From assembly GCF_014656075.1 (NCBI RefSeq), contig NZ_BNBS01000087.1:1-33810 (forward strand): a stretch of DNA of 33,810 nucleotides, given 5' to 3'. The notes under the pieces are model-generated. The model made no database searches and had not been told where the DNA came from. It saw only the letters and a list, made by a program, of their open reading frames with translations. The translations under genes were made by a program, and so were the position numbers. The DNA is from Streptomyces hydrogenans. Its GTDB lineage: Bacteria > Actinomycetota > Actinomycetes > Streptomycetales > Streptomycetaceae. Of this stretch, positions 7,859 through 15,343 are shown one piece after another (position 1 is the first letter of the stretch; every line of letters begins with the position of its first letter).

Positions 7859-8395
7859 ATGAGCAAGGGTTCCCCGGGTCCCACGCCCGGCTTTCTGGTG
7901 TGGCGGCTCGCCAACAAGTGGCGGGTCGCCGTCGACCGCGCGGTGGCTCCGCTGGGCCTCACGCACGCGCAGTACTCGCTGGTCGCCTCGCTGCACGGCA
8001 TGCGGCGCACCGGCGAGCGGCCCAGCCAGCGGCAGCTCGCCGACCACACCGGCATGGAGGCGCTCTACGTCTCCAAGCTGGCCCGCTCCCTGGAGTCGGC
8101 CGGGCTCATCGAACGCACCCGCGACCCGCGCGACCCGCGCGCCGTACGGCTCGCCCTCACGGAGCAGGGGGCGGCCGTCGCCCGGCAGGCCGTCGACGTG
8201 GTGCAGGACCTGCTCCAGCAGCTCCTGGAGCCGCTGGGCGGACTGGACGCCGCCCGCACCCGCGCCTTCACCGAGGAACTGACGACCCTGCTCGACGTAC
8301 CGCTCGCTCCCACCGCTCCCCGGCCCGGAGGCACGACCCCTCCCACGGCCGCCGAACCGACCACCGACCCGCACACCCAGGGGGAAACATCATGA
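7859..8395 (+). CDS. MarR-family transcriptional regulator
   Basis: 178 residues with a classic MarR winged helix. The dimerisation helix is at the N-terminus (about 10-45), the recognition helix is in PSQRQLADHTGMEALYVSKL (about 53-72), and the wing has the signature DPRDPRAVRLALTEQG (about 84-99), matching the DxRD motif of the family. It probably represses its own gene through the tandem repeat in front of the start. The C-terminal 25 residues are a Pro/Thr-rich disordered tail. It is divergent from argC and its stop overlaps the next gene by 4 bp (ATGA), so the two MarR-like proteins should be made together. The ligand is unknown. Confidence 0.9.
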   Translation: MSKGSPGPTPGFLVWRLANKWRVAVDRAVAPLGLTHAQYSLVASLHGMRRTGERPSQRQLADHTGMEALYVSKLARSLESAGLIERTRDPRDPRAVRLALTEQGAAVARQAVDVVQDLLQQLLEPLGGLDAARTRAFTEELTTLLDVPLAPTAPRPGGTTPPTAAEPTTDPHTQGETS

Positions 8396-8850
8396 CCACC
8401 ACCGCGGCACCCGCCGACGCCCGCGTCCTCGGCCTCGCCCACTACGCCGCCCGCGGCGTCCTGGAGCACGTCCTGGCCCGGCACGGCGTCACCTTCACCC
8501 AGCAGGTCGCCCTGCGCACGGCGGTGACCGCCGAGGGCCCGCTGACCCCCGACGCGCTCGTCGCCCGGATCGGCGCCACCCTCAAGACCGCCCCCGCCGA
8601 CGCCCACGCCGCCCTCGACGCGCTGCGCGCACGGGAGCTGCTCCTCGCGGACGGCCCCCACCTGCTCCCCACCGAGGCGGGCAGCGCGCTCCTCGCCACC
8701 GTCACCGCCGAGGCCGCCCCCCTCTCCGCCCGCATCTGGGGCGACATCCCCGCCGACGACCTGGCCGCCGCCGGCCGCGTCCTCGCCCTCGTCACGGAAC
8801 GCGCCGACAGGGAACTCGCGGCCCTGACCGCGCCGATCGCCGGGGACTGA
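8392..8850 (+). CDS. Second MarR-type winged-helix protein
   Basis: 152 residues, starting at the ATG that overlaps the upstream MarR stop. The layout VALRTAVTAEGPLTPDALVARIGATLK, DALRARELLLADGPHLLPTEAGSALL and a C-terminal helix is that of a winged-helix protein of the MarR type, with helix, recognition helix, beta wing and dimer helix. The wing is short and the DxRD signature of the upstream protein is missing, so DNA contact may differ. Being coupled to a full MarR, it may form heterodimers or sense a shared ligand; this is inference. RBS GGGGAAA lies just upstream. Confidence 0.75.
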   Translation: MTTTAAPADARVLGLAHYAARGVLEHVLARHGVTFTQQVALRTAVTAEGPLTPDALVARIGATLKTAPADAHAALDALRARELLLADGPHLLPTEAGSALLATVTAEAAPLSARIWGDIPADDLAAAGRVLALVTERADRELAALTAPIAGD

Positions 8851-9025
8851 CCGCCCCCTCCGCTCCGCGAGACCGGCGCGAACCCACCCCCCGCCCATGG
8901 CCTAAAGTGCGTCCGCCGCCCCCGTGAACGACAGGAACACGTCAGGAAGACGCGGAGCGGCGACACCATGAGAGACAAGGGGGGCGAGGCGCCGTCGGCG
9001 CCTGCCCCCGGTGGGGGGTACCACC

Positions 9026-10333
9026 TTGACCGAGACCATCGACGCGGGACGGCCGGCCGGCCCCGGCCGGCCCGCCTGCCCCGACTGCGGAGCCACCCTG
9101 ACCGGCGGCGGCGTCCACGTCGCCTGGTGCTCCGGCTGCGGCTGGAACACCGATCCCGGCGCCGACGCCGAGGAGGAACCGAGCGGCCGGATCGAGCGGG
9201 TCCGGCGGCGGCTCGCCCGCCGGTACGGGGAGCAGCTCTTCGCCGACCTCACCGCGGCCGGCGACGACGCCACCGCCCCGACCGGGCGCGGCCGCTCCGG
9301 ACGGCTGGCCGGCTGCCTCGCCCTGGCCGTGCACGGCCTCACCGTCGCCCTCCTCGCGGCCGGCCTCGCGATGATCCTCGCCGGCACGGGCCTCGTTCCC
9401 GTGCTCGGCGCGATCCCGGTCCTCCTCGCCGTGGTGCTCCGCCCCCGCTTCGGCAGCCTCCGGAAGGCCGCCGCCGACCTGCCCGTGCTGCGGCGTCCGG
9501 ACGCGCCGGAGCTCTTCGGCCTCCTCGACGAGGTCGCCTCGACGGTCGGCACCACGGGCGTCGAGGCCGTCGTCGTCGACACCGCCGTCAACGCCTCCGT
9601 CCGCACCTACGGGGTGCGGCAGCGACGCGTCCTGACCGTGGGCCTCGGCCTCTGGGAGACGCTCTCCCCGCAGGAGCGGATCGCCCTCCTCGGCCACGAG
9701 TTCGGGCACTACGCGCACGGGGACACCCGGCACGGCCTCGTCGTCGCCACCGCCTTCCAGTCGCTGGACACCTGGTCCTACACGCTGGCCCCGCAGGAGT
9801 CCACGTCGCTCCTCGACGACCTGATGAACCTCGCCACCGCCCTCCCCCGGGCGGCCGTCGACGGGGTCGCGGGCCTGCTGGACCACCTCACCCTGCGGGG
9901 CTCGCAGCGCGCCGAGTACCTGGCCGACGAGGCCGCCGCCCGGGCCGCCGGCTCGGAGGCCGCCGCCGCGCTGATGGACCGGCTGCTCTGCGCCGGCACC
10001 CTGACCGGCATGCTGCGCCGGGAGGCGGTCGCGGCCCGCACCCGACGGGGCGGCGACCGGTCCGGGGACGCGGCCGAGGGCCTGTGGCGACGGCTCGCCG
10101 CGCAGGCCGCCGCCGTCCCCGCGACCGAGTACGAGCGGCTGCGCCGGGTCGCCGAACTGCGCGGCCACAGCGTCGACAGCACCCACCCGCCCACCCACCT
10201 GCGGCACCGGCTGCTGACCGCCCGCGCCTCCCACGAGCCCCGGATCGCGCTGGACGCCGAACGGGCCGCGCGCGTCGACGCGGAGCTCGGCGACGCACGC
10301 CGGACGCTCGCCCGGCAGCTCCTGAACGGCTGA
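9026..10333 (+). CDS. M48-type membrane metalloprotease with N-terminal zinc ribbon
   Basis: 435 residues from the TTG at 9026, preceded by a GGGGGG run at about 7 nt; a GTG at 9011 in the same frame has no ribosome binding site. A zinc-ribbon-like segment has CPDC (18-21) and CSGC (35-38). Two membrane segments follow at about 94-139. Then comes the zinc protease domain with LLGHEFGHYAHGD: His224, Glu225 and His228, with Glu297 in AEYLAD as the third ligand. M48 proteases such as HtpX remove damaged membrane proteins; the substrate here is unknown. TAAAGT (8903-8908) may be its -10. The ribbon fused to the protease suggests metal- or redox-linked control, which is an inference. Confidence 0.85.
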   Translation: MTETIDAGRPAGPGRPACPDCGATLTGGGVHVAWCSGCGWNTDPGADAEEEPSGRIERVRRRLARRYGEQLFADLTAAGDDATAPTGRGRSGRLAGCLALAVHGLTVALLAAGLAMILAGTGLVPVLGAIPVLLAVVLRPRFGSLRKAAADLPVLRRPDAPELFGLLDEVASTVGTTGVEAVVVDTAVNASVRTYGVRQRRVLTVGLGLWETLSPQERIALLGHEFGHYAHGDTRHGLVVATAFQSLDTWSYTLAPQESTSLLDDLMNLATALPRAAVDGVAGLLDHLTLRGSQRAEYLADEAAARAAGSEAAAALMDRLLCAGTLTGMLRREAVAARTRRGGDRSGDAAEGLWRRLAAQAAAVPATEYERLRRVAELRGHSVDSTHPPTHLRHRLLTARASHEPRIALDAERAARVDAELGDARRTLARQLLNG

Positions 10334-10385
10334 GCGACCGGGCGGCCGGACGCACGCGGCCGCGGTCCCCCGCCGGAACTGTTCA

Positions 10386-10406
10386 CGACCCGGCCCTGTC
10401 GGGTCG
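10386..10406 (+). terminator. Weak hairpin downstream of the M48 protease gene
   Basis: CGACCCG (10386-10392) and CGGGTCG (10400-10406) form a perfect 7-bp stem with a 7-nt loop, about 50 nt after the protease stop. There is no T-run, so it could act only as a tail-less Streptomyces-type terminator. The rest of the gap from 10334 to 10566 shows no convincing gene. Confidence 0.35.
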
Positions 10407-10566
10407 CCGGCGCCCCGGAGGCGGCGGAGGACGTCGTGGGGCACCGGGTCTCGCACGTGGGGGTCGCGGCCGTCTGCCTGCTGCTGACGAAGCTCCGGGG
10501 CGGCGTCACAACGGCGGGCGGCGGACCGTCAGTCCGGTGACGGCACCTGACGAGAATCGAGGCCCC

Positions 10567-11454
10567 ATGCACGACGACGCTGTGGTGACCGCGCTGGCCG
10601 CGCGGTTCGACGCCGACGAGGAGCGGCTGCGCGGGCTGGCCCTCCGGCTCCTGGGCGGCGGGGCGGAACGCGAGGCGGAGGCCGTCCTCGCCCGGGTCAG
10701 GGACGGCCTCGGCACGGACGCGCCGGGCCTGGCGGGGCTCTGGCTGACGGCCCTGGTGATCCGCGCGTGCCGCGAGGGCGCCGGGCCGGCGCGCGGGGAG
10801 GGCGGGAGCGGGCACGATCGCGGCTCCGGGGCCGACCGCGGGAGCGGGGCCGGCAGCGACGCAGGGGCCGACCGCGGCGGGAGCGGGGGCGAGCTGTCGT
10901 ACGACGGTCCGGACGACGCCGTGCTGCTGGGGTTTCTCGCCGTGCTCGCCCGGCTCGGGTCCCGCGAGCGGGTCGCGTATCTCCTTCATGACGTCTTCGG
11001 GCTGGCGCCCGGCGAGGCCGCCCGGGTCATGGGCGGCTCCGCGGCCGAGGCCGCCCGGCGGGCCCGGTGGGCGCGGGAGCGGCTGCGCGGCGGAGGCGCG
11101 GCGCCTGAGGCGGCCCGGGGGCGACGGCTGGTGGACGCCTTCCTGGCGGCCGCACGCGCGCGGGACGCCGCCGCCCTCTCCGTACTCCTCGATCCGGAGG
11201 CGGTCCTCCACGGGGAGCGGGGGCCGGTGCACGGGGCCGCCGCCATGGCCGTCGCGGCGGCGGCGCCGGCGCGCCCGGGCGCGCTGGTCCGGCCCGCGCT
11301 GGTGGACGGCGCCGTCGGGGTGGTGGCGTCCGAAGCCGGACGGCCGGTCGCGGCGCTGGCGTTCGCGTTCCGCCGGGACCGGATCGTCGGCGTCGACGTC
11401 ACGACCGGCGAGGAGCGCGTCCGGGCCCTGGACCTGGTCTTCCCCGAGGCGTGA
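10567..11454 (+). CDS. Divergent ECF-sigma-like protein with SnoaL-like C-terminal domain
   Basis: 295 residues. The region-4 helix-turn-helix is clear: GSRERVAYLLHDVFGLAPGE and AARVMGGSAAEAARRARWARERL (about 131-173). The order sigma region 2 / region 4 / SnoaL-like domain (about 187-293, with RIVGVDVTT) is that of ECF41 (SigJ-type) factors. Region 2 (residues 10-70) is poorly conserved and no acidic core-binding motif is obvious. A Gly/Ser/Asp-rich linker (about 73-110, GSGADRGSGAGS) replaces the usual inter-region segment. The WLPEPV linker motif and the DGGGR and NPDKL signatures of ECF41 are not seen. It may be an eroded sigma factor or a DNA-binding regulator that no longer recruits RNA polymerase. 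The ATG has GAGGCC just upstream, and GAGAAT may be a -10. Confidence 0.65.
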   Translation: MHDDAVVTALAARFDADEERLRGLALRLLGGGAEREAEAVLARVRDGLGTDAPGLAGLWLTALVIRACREGAGPARGEGGSGHDRGSGADRGSGAGSDAGADRGGSGGELSYDGPDDAVLLGFLAVLARLGSRERVAYLLHDVFGLAPGEAARVMGGSAAEAARRARWARERLRGGGAAPEAARGRRLVDAFLAAARARDAAALSVLLDPEAVLHGERGPVHGAAAMAVAAAAPARPGALVRPALVDGAVGVVASEAGRPVAALAFAFRRDRIVGVDVTTGEERVRALDLVFPEA

Positions 11455-11458
11455 GGCG

Positions 11459-12619
11459 TCAGCGCCGTACCGCGCGCAGCACCACGAACTTCGGGTCGCT
11501 CGCGACCAGTTCGCTGTTGCCGAAGATGCGGCGGAGGCTCACGTGGTAGCCGAGGTGGCGGTTGCCGACGACCCACAGTTCGCCGCCGGGCGCCAGCGCC
11601 CGGCGCGCGTCGGAGAACATCCGGCGGGCGGTGCGGTCCGTGGTGGCCTGGTGGCTGTGGAACGGCGGGTTGTTGAGGACGAGGTCGAGGGTGCCCTCGG
11701 GGACGTCCCCGAGCCCGTCGGCGACGGTGAACTCCGCCTTCCGGCCCTCCCCCGCGTGGGTGCGGAAGTTCTCCTCGGCCGAGGCGACCGCCTGGTACGA
11801 CTCGTCGGTGAAGAGCAGTTCGGCGTCCGGCTCGGCGAGGGCGACGGCGAGGCCCACGACGCCGTTGCCGCAGCCGAGGTCGGCGACGCGGGCGTGGCCG
11901 AGGTCCCTCGGCAGGTGGCCGAGGAGGAAGCGGGTGCCGATGTCGAGGCGGTCGGCGCAGAAGACGCCCGCCTGGTTGGCGACCGTGCGGCCGGCGAGCC
12001 CGGGCGCGGGGGTGTCGGCGGGGAGGTCGTAGCGGTACGGCCACGGGTTCGGCCCGGGCGTGGCGGCCGGGTCGGGGGTGGTGTGGATCAGCCGGGCCTT
12101 CTTCACCGCGAGCGAGGTGCGGGTGGGGCCGAGGATCCGCTCGAAGAGGGTCAGGGTCGAGGTGTGGATCTCCTTGACCATGCCGGTGCCGACGATCACC
12201 GTGCCCTCGTGGACGGCGGGGGCCAGCCGGTGCAGCTGGTCCTCCAGCAGCGCGAGGCTCTTGGGGACGCGGACGAGGAGGACGTCGATCCGCGCGGGCG
12301 GCGGGTCCTGGGTGGTGAGCAGCCGGACGGCGCCGTCGGCTGCCCCGGAGCGCGCGAGGTTGGTCCGGGTGGCCTCGCGCCCCAGGTACGAGTCGGAGAT
12401 CTGGACGAGGTCCCCGGCCCCGGCGGCCCGCAGCGCGGTGACGAGGGCGCCCCAGCGGTCGCCGAGGACGGCGACGGTGCCGGAGAGGTCGGTGCCGGTC
12501 TCGGCCAGGTGGTGCAGCAGGTACTCGTCGGCCGCGTCCCAGGCGCGCAGCGGATCGCGCGGGTCCTCGGGGTGGCGGGTGAGCGTGACGTCGCCCCATG
12601 GCGTGGTCAAACGGTTCAT
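11459..12619 (-). CDS. RlmG/RsmC-type 23S/16S rRNA guanine-N2 methyltransferase
   Basis: 386 residues with two tandem Rossmann-type halves. The N-terminal half (about 1-180) is a degenerate, non-catalytic methyltransferase fold. The C-terminal half has the SAM-binding loop VADLGCGNGVVGLA (about 245-258) and the catalytic NNPPFHS motif (about 316-322), typical of enzymes that methylate the exocyclic amine of guanine. Overall layout resembles RlmG, which modifies G1835 of 23S rRNA in E. coli, more than RsmC, but the target cannot be fixed from the sequence. TAGCCT on the minus strand (12629-12634) lies 9 nt before the ATG and may drive a nearly leaderless transcript. Its stop is 2 bp from the stop of the convergent sigma-like gene. 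Confidence 0.85.
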   Translation of the reverse strand: MNRLTTPWGDVTLTRHPEDPRDPLRAWDAADEYLLHHLAETGTDLSGTVAVLGDRWGALVTALRAAGAGDLVQISDSYLGREATRTNLARSGAADGAVRLLTTQDPPPARIDVLLVRVPKSLALLEDQLHRLAPAVHEGTVIVGTGMVKEIHTSTLTLFERILGPTRTSLAVKKARLIHTTPDPAATPGPNPWPYRYDLPADTPAPGLAGRTVANQAGVFCADRLDIGTRFLLGHLPRDLGHARVADLGCGNGVVGLAVALAEPDAELLFTDESYQAVASAEENFRTHAGEGRKAEFTVADGLGDVPEGTLDLVLNNPPFHSHQATTDRTARRMFSDARRALAPGGELWVVGNRHLGYHVSLRRIFGNSELVASDPKFVVLRAVRR

Positions 12620-12656
12620 CGTGCCCCCAGGCTAGCCGCTCCGCACGGGCCGGGAC

Positions 12657-12682
12657 GCCGCGCCGCCCGGCCGGGGCGCGGC
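12657..12682 (-). terminator. GC hairpin just after the phosphatase-fold gene
   Basis: GCCGCGCC (12657-12664) and GGCGCGGC (12675-12682) form an 8-bp all-GC stem with a 10-nt loop, starting 4 bp after the minus-strand stop of the preceding gene. No T-run follows. Confidence 0.4.
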
Positions 12683-12686
12683 CCCC

Positions 12687-13265
12687 TCAGCGGAGGGCCG
12701 GGGCGTCCAGGTGGAGGTGCCAGGCGCCTGGGCGGCCGATGAGGGTGACGGTCGACAGGGGGCGCACGTCGACGCTCCAGTAGGTGGCGGGGGCGGCCCG
12801 GAGGGCGTAGACGAGGGCGGCGCGGACGACGGAGGGCTCGGCGACGGCGACGACGGTGACGTCGTCGGCGGGGCGGGTGTCGAGCCAGCCGCCGATGCGG
12901 GAGATGAAGGCGAGGAGGGGTTCGCCGCCGTGCGGGGCGGAGCGGGCGTCGGCCAGCCAGGCGTCGACGGCGGCCGGTTCGAGGGCGGCCACCTCGGCGA
13001 GGGTGAGTCCGCGCCAGCGGCCCATGTCGCAGTCGCGCAGGGCGGGCTGCGCGAGCGGGGCGTAGCCGAGGGCGGTGCCGGTGGCGCGGCTGCGCCGCGT
13101 CGGGGAGCAGTAGCGGAGGTCGGCCGCGCCGAGCGGCAGGAGCGCGGGCGCGGCCTGCTGCACCTCGTACCAGCCGGCCTCGTCGAGCGGCCGGTCGTCG
13201 TCGAAGCGTTCGGCGAGCAGGGAGGAACTGCGCGCCGCCGCGACCAGCGTGACCCGAAGACCCAT
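12687..13265 (-). CDS. Histidine-phosphatase-fold protein lacking catalytic histidines
   Basis: 192 residues from the ATG at 13265. Fold markers of the phosphoglycerate-mutase superfamily are present: YCSPTRRSRATG (52-63), the GRWRGLTLAEV segment (82-92) and PHGGEP (111-116). The N-terminal RHG that carries the phosphorylated histidine is replaced by AAA/ARSS (LVAAARSSS, 7-15). The second catalytic histidine, expected in a VxSHG-like strand, is replaced by VAVAEPS (about 140-146). It is therefore probably a pseudoenzyme. In Streptomyces such proteins are, to my knowledge, often annotated simply as histidine phosphatase family. Function is unknown; ligand sensing or scaffolding is possible. 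Confidence 0.75.
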   Translation of the reverse strand: MGLRVTLVAAARSSSLLAERFDDDRPLDEAGWYEVQQAAPALLPLGAADLRYCSPTRRSRATGTALGYAPLAQPALRDCDMGRWRGLTLAEVAALEPAAVDAWLADARSAPHGGEPLLAFISRIGGWLDTRPADDVTVVAVAEPSVVRAALVYALRAAPATYWSVDVRPLSTVTLIGRPGAWHLHLDAPALR

Positions 13266-13333
13266 GGGCGCGATCGTGAGGCCGGTGGGGCCCCGGGTCA
13301 AGGGGCGGGCGCGGGGCACCGGGAGGCCCCGGT

Positions 13334-13798
13334 TCACTGCTGTCCGAGAACCATCCACTTGCCCGGATTCTGCAGTGGCGTGAATCCGACCTTCTCGTAG
13401 ACGCCGTGCGCGTCGGCGGTGGCGAGCACGATCCGGCGGAGCCCGTACGGCTCCAGGTGGTCGCGGACGGCGGCGACGAGGGCGGTGCCGAGGCCGGTGC
13501 CACGGGCCGGCCGGTCGACGTAGACGTCGCAGAGCCAGGCGAAGGTGGCGCGGTCGGTGACCACGCGCGCGTAGGCGGCGATCTCGCCGGTGTCGCGGTG
13601 GTAGGCGCCGAAGTTGAGCGAGTCGGCGATGGCCCGGTCCTGCGTCTCCCGAGGTCGGCCGAGGGCCCAGTAGGCGTCGGTGGAGAGCCAGTGGTGGATC
13701 CGGGCGGGGTCGAGGCGGGCCGGGTCGGCCGAGATCTCGTACGCCCCGTGCGGGACGGCGGGGCGGGCGGCGGGTACGGAGGTGGTGGTCTTGCTCAT
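13334..13798 (-). CDS. GNAT-family N-acetyltransferase
   Basis: 154 residues from the ATG at 13798. The GNAT acetyl-CoA site is visible in VYVDRPARGTGLGTALVAAV (about 92-111), where RGTGLG is the pyrophosphate-binding Q/R-x-x-G-x-G loop. The C-terminal HGVYEKVGFTPL is the usual beta-bulge region, with Tyr as possible general acid. The N-terminal part contains IHHWLSTDAYWALGR, typical of a broad GNAT subgroup with unknown small-molecule substrates. CATCCT six nucleotides before the ATG might be a -10 for a leaderless message; there is no ribosome binding site. The substrate cannot be inferred from the neighbours. Confidence 0.85.
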   Translation of the reverse strand: MSKTTTSVPAARPAVPHGAYEISADPARLDPARIHHWLSTDAYWALGRPRETQDRAIADSLNFGAYHRDTGEIAAYARVVTDRATFAWLCDVYVDRPARGTGLGTALVAAVRDHLEPYGLRRIVLATADAHGVYEKVGFTPLQNPGKWMVLGQQ

Positions 13799-13889
13799 GG
13801 GCGCAGGATGCCAGCGGCTCCGGCATGTGTCAGGTGGGTTTTCCGGGGCGCCGCGGACGCCCCCGGCCGCCGCGCCGGCCCGCCCGGGA

Positions 13890-15323
13890 TCACGGAAGGA
13901 GTTCGTCCACGGCCGTCCGGAGCCTGCGGACGCCCTCGGCGATCTCCGTGGGTCCGGCCACACCCGCGAAACTCAGCCGGATGTGGCCGGCGGGCGGTTC
14001 GGCGCAGAAGTAGGGGCGGCCGGGGGCGACGGCGACGCCGGCGCGGAGGGCGGCGGCGAGCAGCGCGGGCTCGGGGAGGGTGTCGGGGAGGCGGAGCCAG
14101 AGGTGGTGGCCGCCGGAGGGGAGCTGGGGCAGGGCGAGTTCGGGGAGCCGGAGGGCGACGGCGGCGGCGAGGGTGTCGCGGCGGGCCCTGAGCTCCTGCG
14201 AGACGGTCCGCAGGTGCCGGGACCAGGCGGGGGCGCCGACGAGTTCCAGGGCGGCCTCCTGGAGGGGGCGGGGGACGAAGAAGCTGTCGACGACCTGGAT
14301 CGCGCGGAGGCGTTCGAGGACGGGGCCGCGGGCGGCGAGGGCGCCGACGCGGAGGCTCGCCGAGGTGATCTTGGTGAGTGAGCAGACGTGCACGACGACG
14401 CCGTCCGGGTCGTCGGCGGCGAGCGGCGCGGGCAGCGGTCCGGCGTCCTCGTGGACGAGCCTGCGGGCGAAGTCGTCCTCGACGACGAAGGCCCCGGCGG
14501 CGCGGGCGATGCGGACGACCTCGCGGCGGCGGTCCGGCGGGAGCAGGGCGCCGGTGGGGTTCTGGAAGAGCGGCTGGCAGACGAGGACGCGGGCGCCGGT
14601 GGCGCGGAAGGCGGCTTCGAGGAGGTCGGGGCGGATGCCGTCGGCGTCGGTGGGGACGGGCACCGGGCGCAGTCCGGCGGCGCGGGCGACGGCCAGCATG
14701 CCGGGGTAGGTGGGCGACTCGACGAGCACGGGGGTGCCGGGCGCGGCGAGGGCGCGCAGGGCGGTGGTGAGGGCGGACTGTCCGCCGGCGGTGATGAGGA
14801 CCTCGGCGCCGGTGACGCCGCCGCCGATCTCGCGGGCGAACCACTCGCGGAGTTCGGTGAGGCCGTCGGTGGGCGGCCGGCCCCAGGCGCCGGGGCGGCG
14901 GCCGGCCCGGGCGAGGGCGGCGGACAGGGCCCGCTCGGGCTGGAGGGAGGGGTGGAGGTAGCCGCCGTTGAACTCGACGACGCCCGGCGGGGGCGCGGCG
15001 AGGGTGACGAGGACGCCGGAGGCGTCGACGGCGCGGGGCACGAGTTCGGTGGCGCCGTCGGCGCTGAGGGCCAGCTCCTGCCAGGAGGTGTCGCCGGTGG
15101 CGGCGGGGGCGGGAGTCTCGGCACGGAAGGCCCCGGCGCCGGGGCGAGTGACGACGAGGCCCTCGGCGGCGAGCCGGGCGAGGGCGCGGGTGACGGTCAC
15201 CGGGGAGACGCGGTAGCGCTCGACGAGGGCCCGACTCGACGGCAGCTTTCCACCCGGAGAGTAGCGGTCGAGCTCCGCTTTCAGGGTTTTCGCCAGTTCA
15301 GCCACGCTGCTACGCTCATGCAT
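13890..15323 (-). CDS. MocR/PdxR-type regulator (GntR winged helix + aminotransferase fold)
   Basis: 477 residues. The N-terminal GntR winged helix (about 5-70) has KLPSSRALVERYRVSPVTV and the LAAEGLVVTRPGAGAF wing. The rest is a fold-type I aminotransferase domain (about 100-475) with FQNPTG (Asn255), VVEDDF (Asp284 for the pyridine nitrogen) and SLTK (Lys318 for the PLP aldimine). MocR proteins use PLP or an amino-acid-PLP adduct as signal and normally control an adjacent divergent gene, here the EamA exporter. Its ATG (minus strand) overlaps the exporter ATG by 2 bp inside a 12-bp palindrome. TATTCT, 8 nt before the ATG on the minus strand, is a possible -10. Confidence 0.9.
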   Translation of the reverse strand: MHERSSVAELAKTLKAELDRYSPGGKLPSSRALVERYRVSPVTVTRALARLAAEGLVVTRPGAGAFRAETPAPAATGDTSWQELALSADGATELVPRAVDASGVLVTLAAPPPGVVEFNGGYLHPSLQPERALSAALARAGRRPGAWGRPPTDGLTELREWFAREIGGGVTGAEVLITAGGQSALTTALRALAAPGTPVLVESPTYPGMLAVARAAGLRPVPVPTDADGIRPDLLEAAFRATGARVLVCQPLFQNPTGALLPPDRRREVVRIARAAGAFVVEDDFARRLVHEDAGPLPAPLAADDPDGVVVHVCSLTKITSASLRVGALAARGPVLERLRAIQVVDSFFVPRPLQEAALELVGAPAWSRHLRTVSQELRARRDTLAAAVALRLPELALPQLPSGGHHLWLRLPDTLPEPALLAAALRAGVAVAPGRPYFCAEPPAGHIRLSFAGVAGPTEIAEGVRRLRTAVDELLP

Positions 15324-15343
15324 GAGAGCACAGAATAGCGCTA
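15311..15343. promoter_or_regulatory. Divergent control region with palindromic start codons
   Basis: CTCATGCATGAG (15315-15326) is a perfect 12-bp palindrome carrying the start codons of both divergent genes: the regulator ATG reads from 15323 leftward and the exporter ATG from 15322 rightward. TACGCT (15311-15316) is a possible -10 for the exporter at 5 nt spacing. TAGCGCTA (15336-15343) is a second perfect palindrome and overlaps the regulator -10. Both messages look leaderless. Confidence 0.5.

Noticed and set aside
10410..10545. Possible small coding frame or gene remnant between the M48 protease and the sigma-like gene
   Set aside because: The only open stretch has no start codon with a ribosome binding site and no recognisable domain; high GC content alone keeps such frames open.
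13843..13866. Imperfect GC hairpin near the end of the MocR gene
   Set aside because: It needs a bulge and has no T-run; too weak to call as a terminator.
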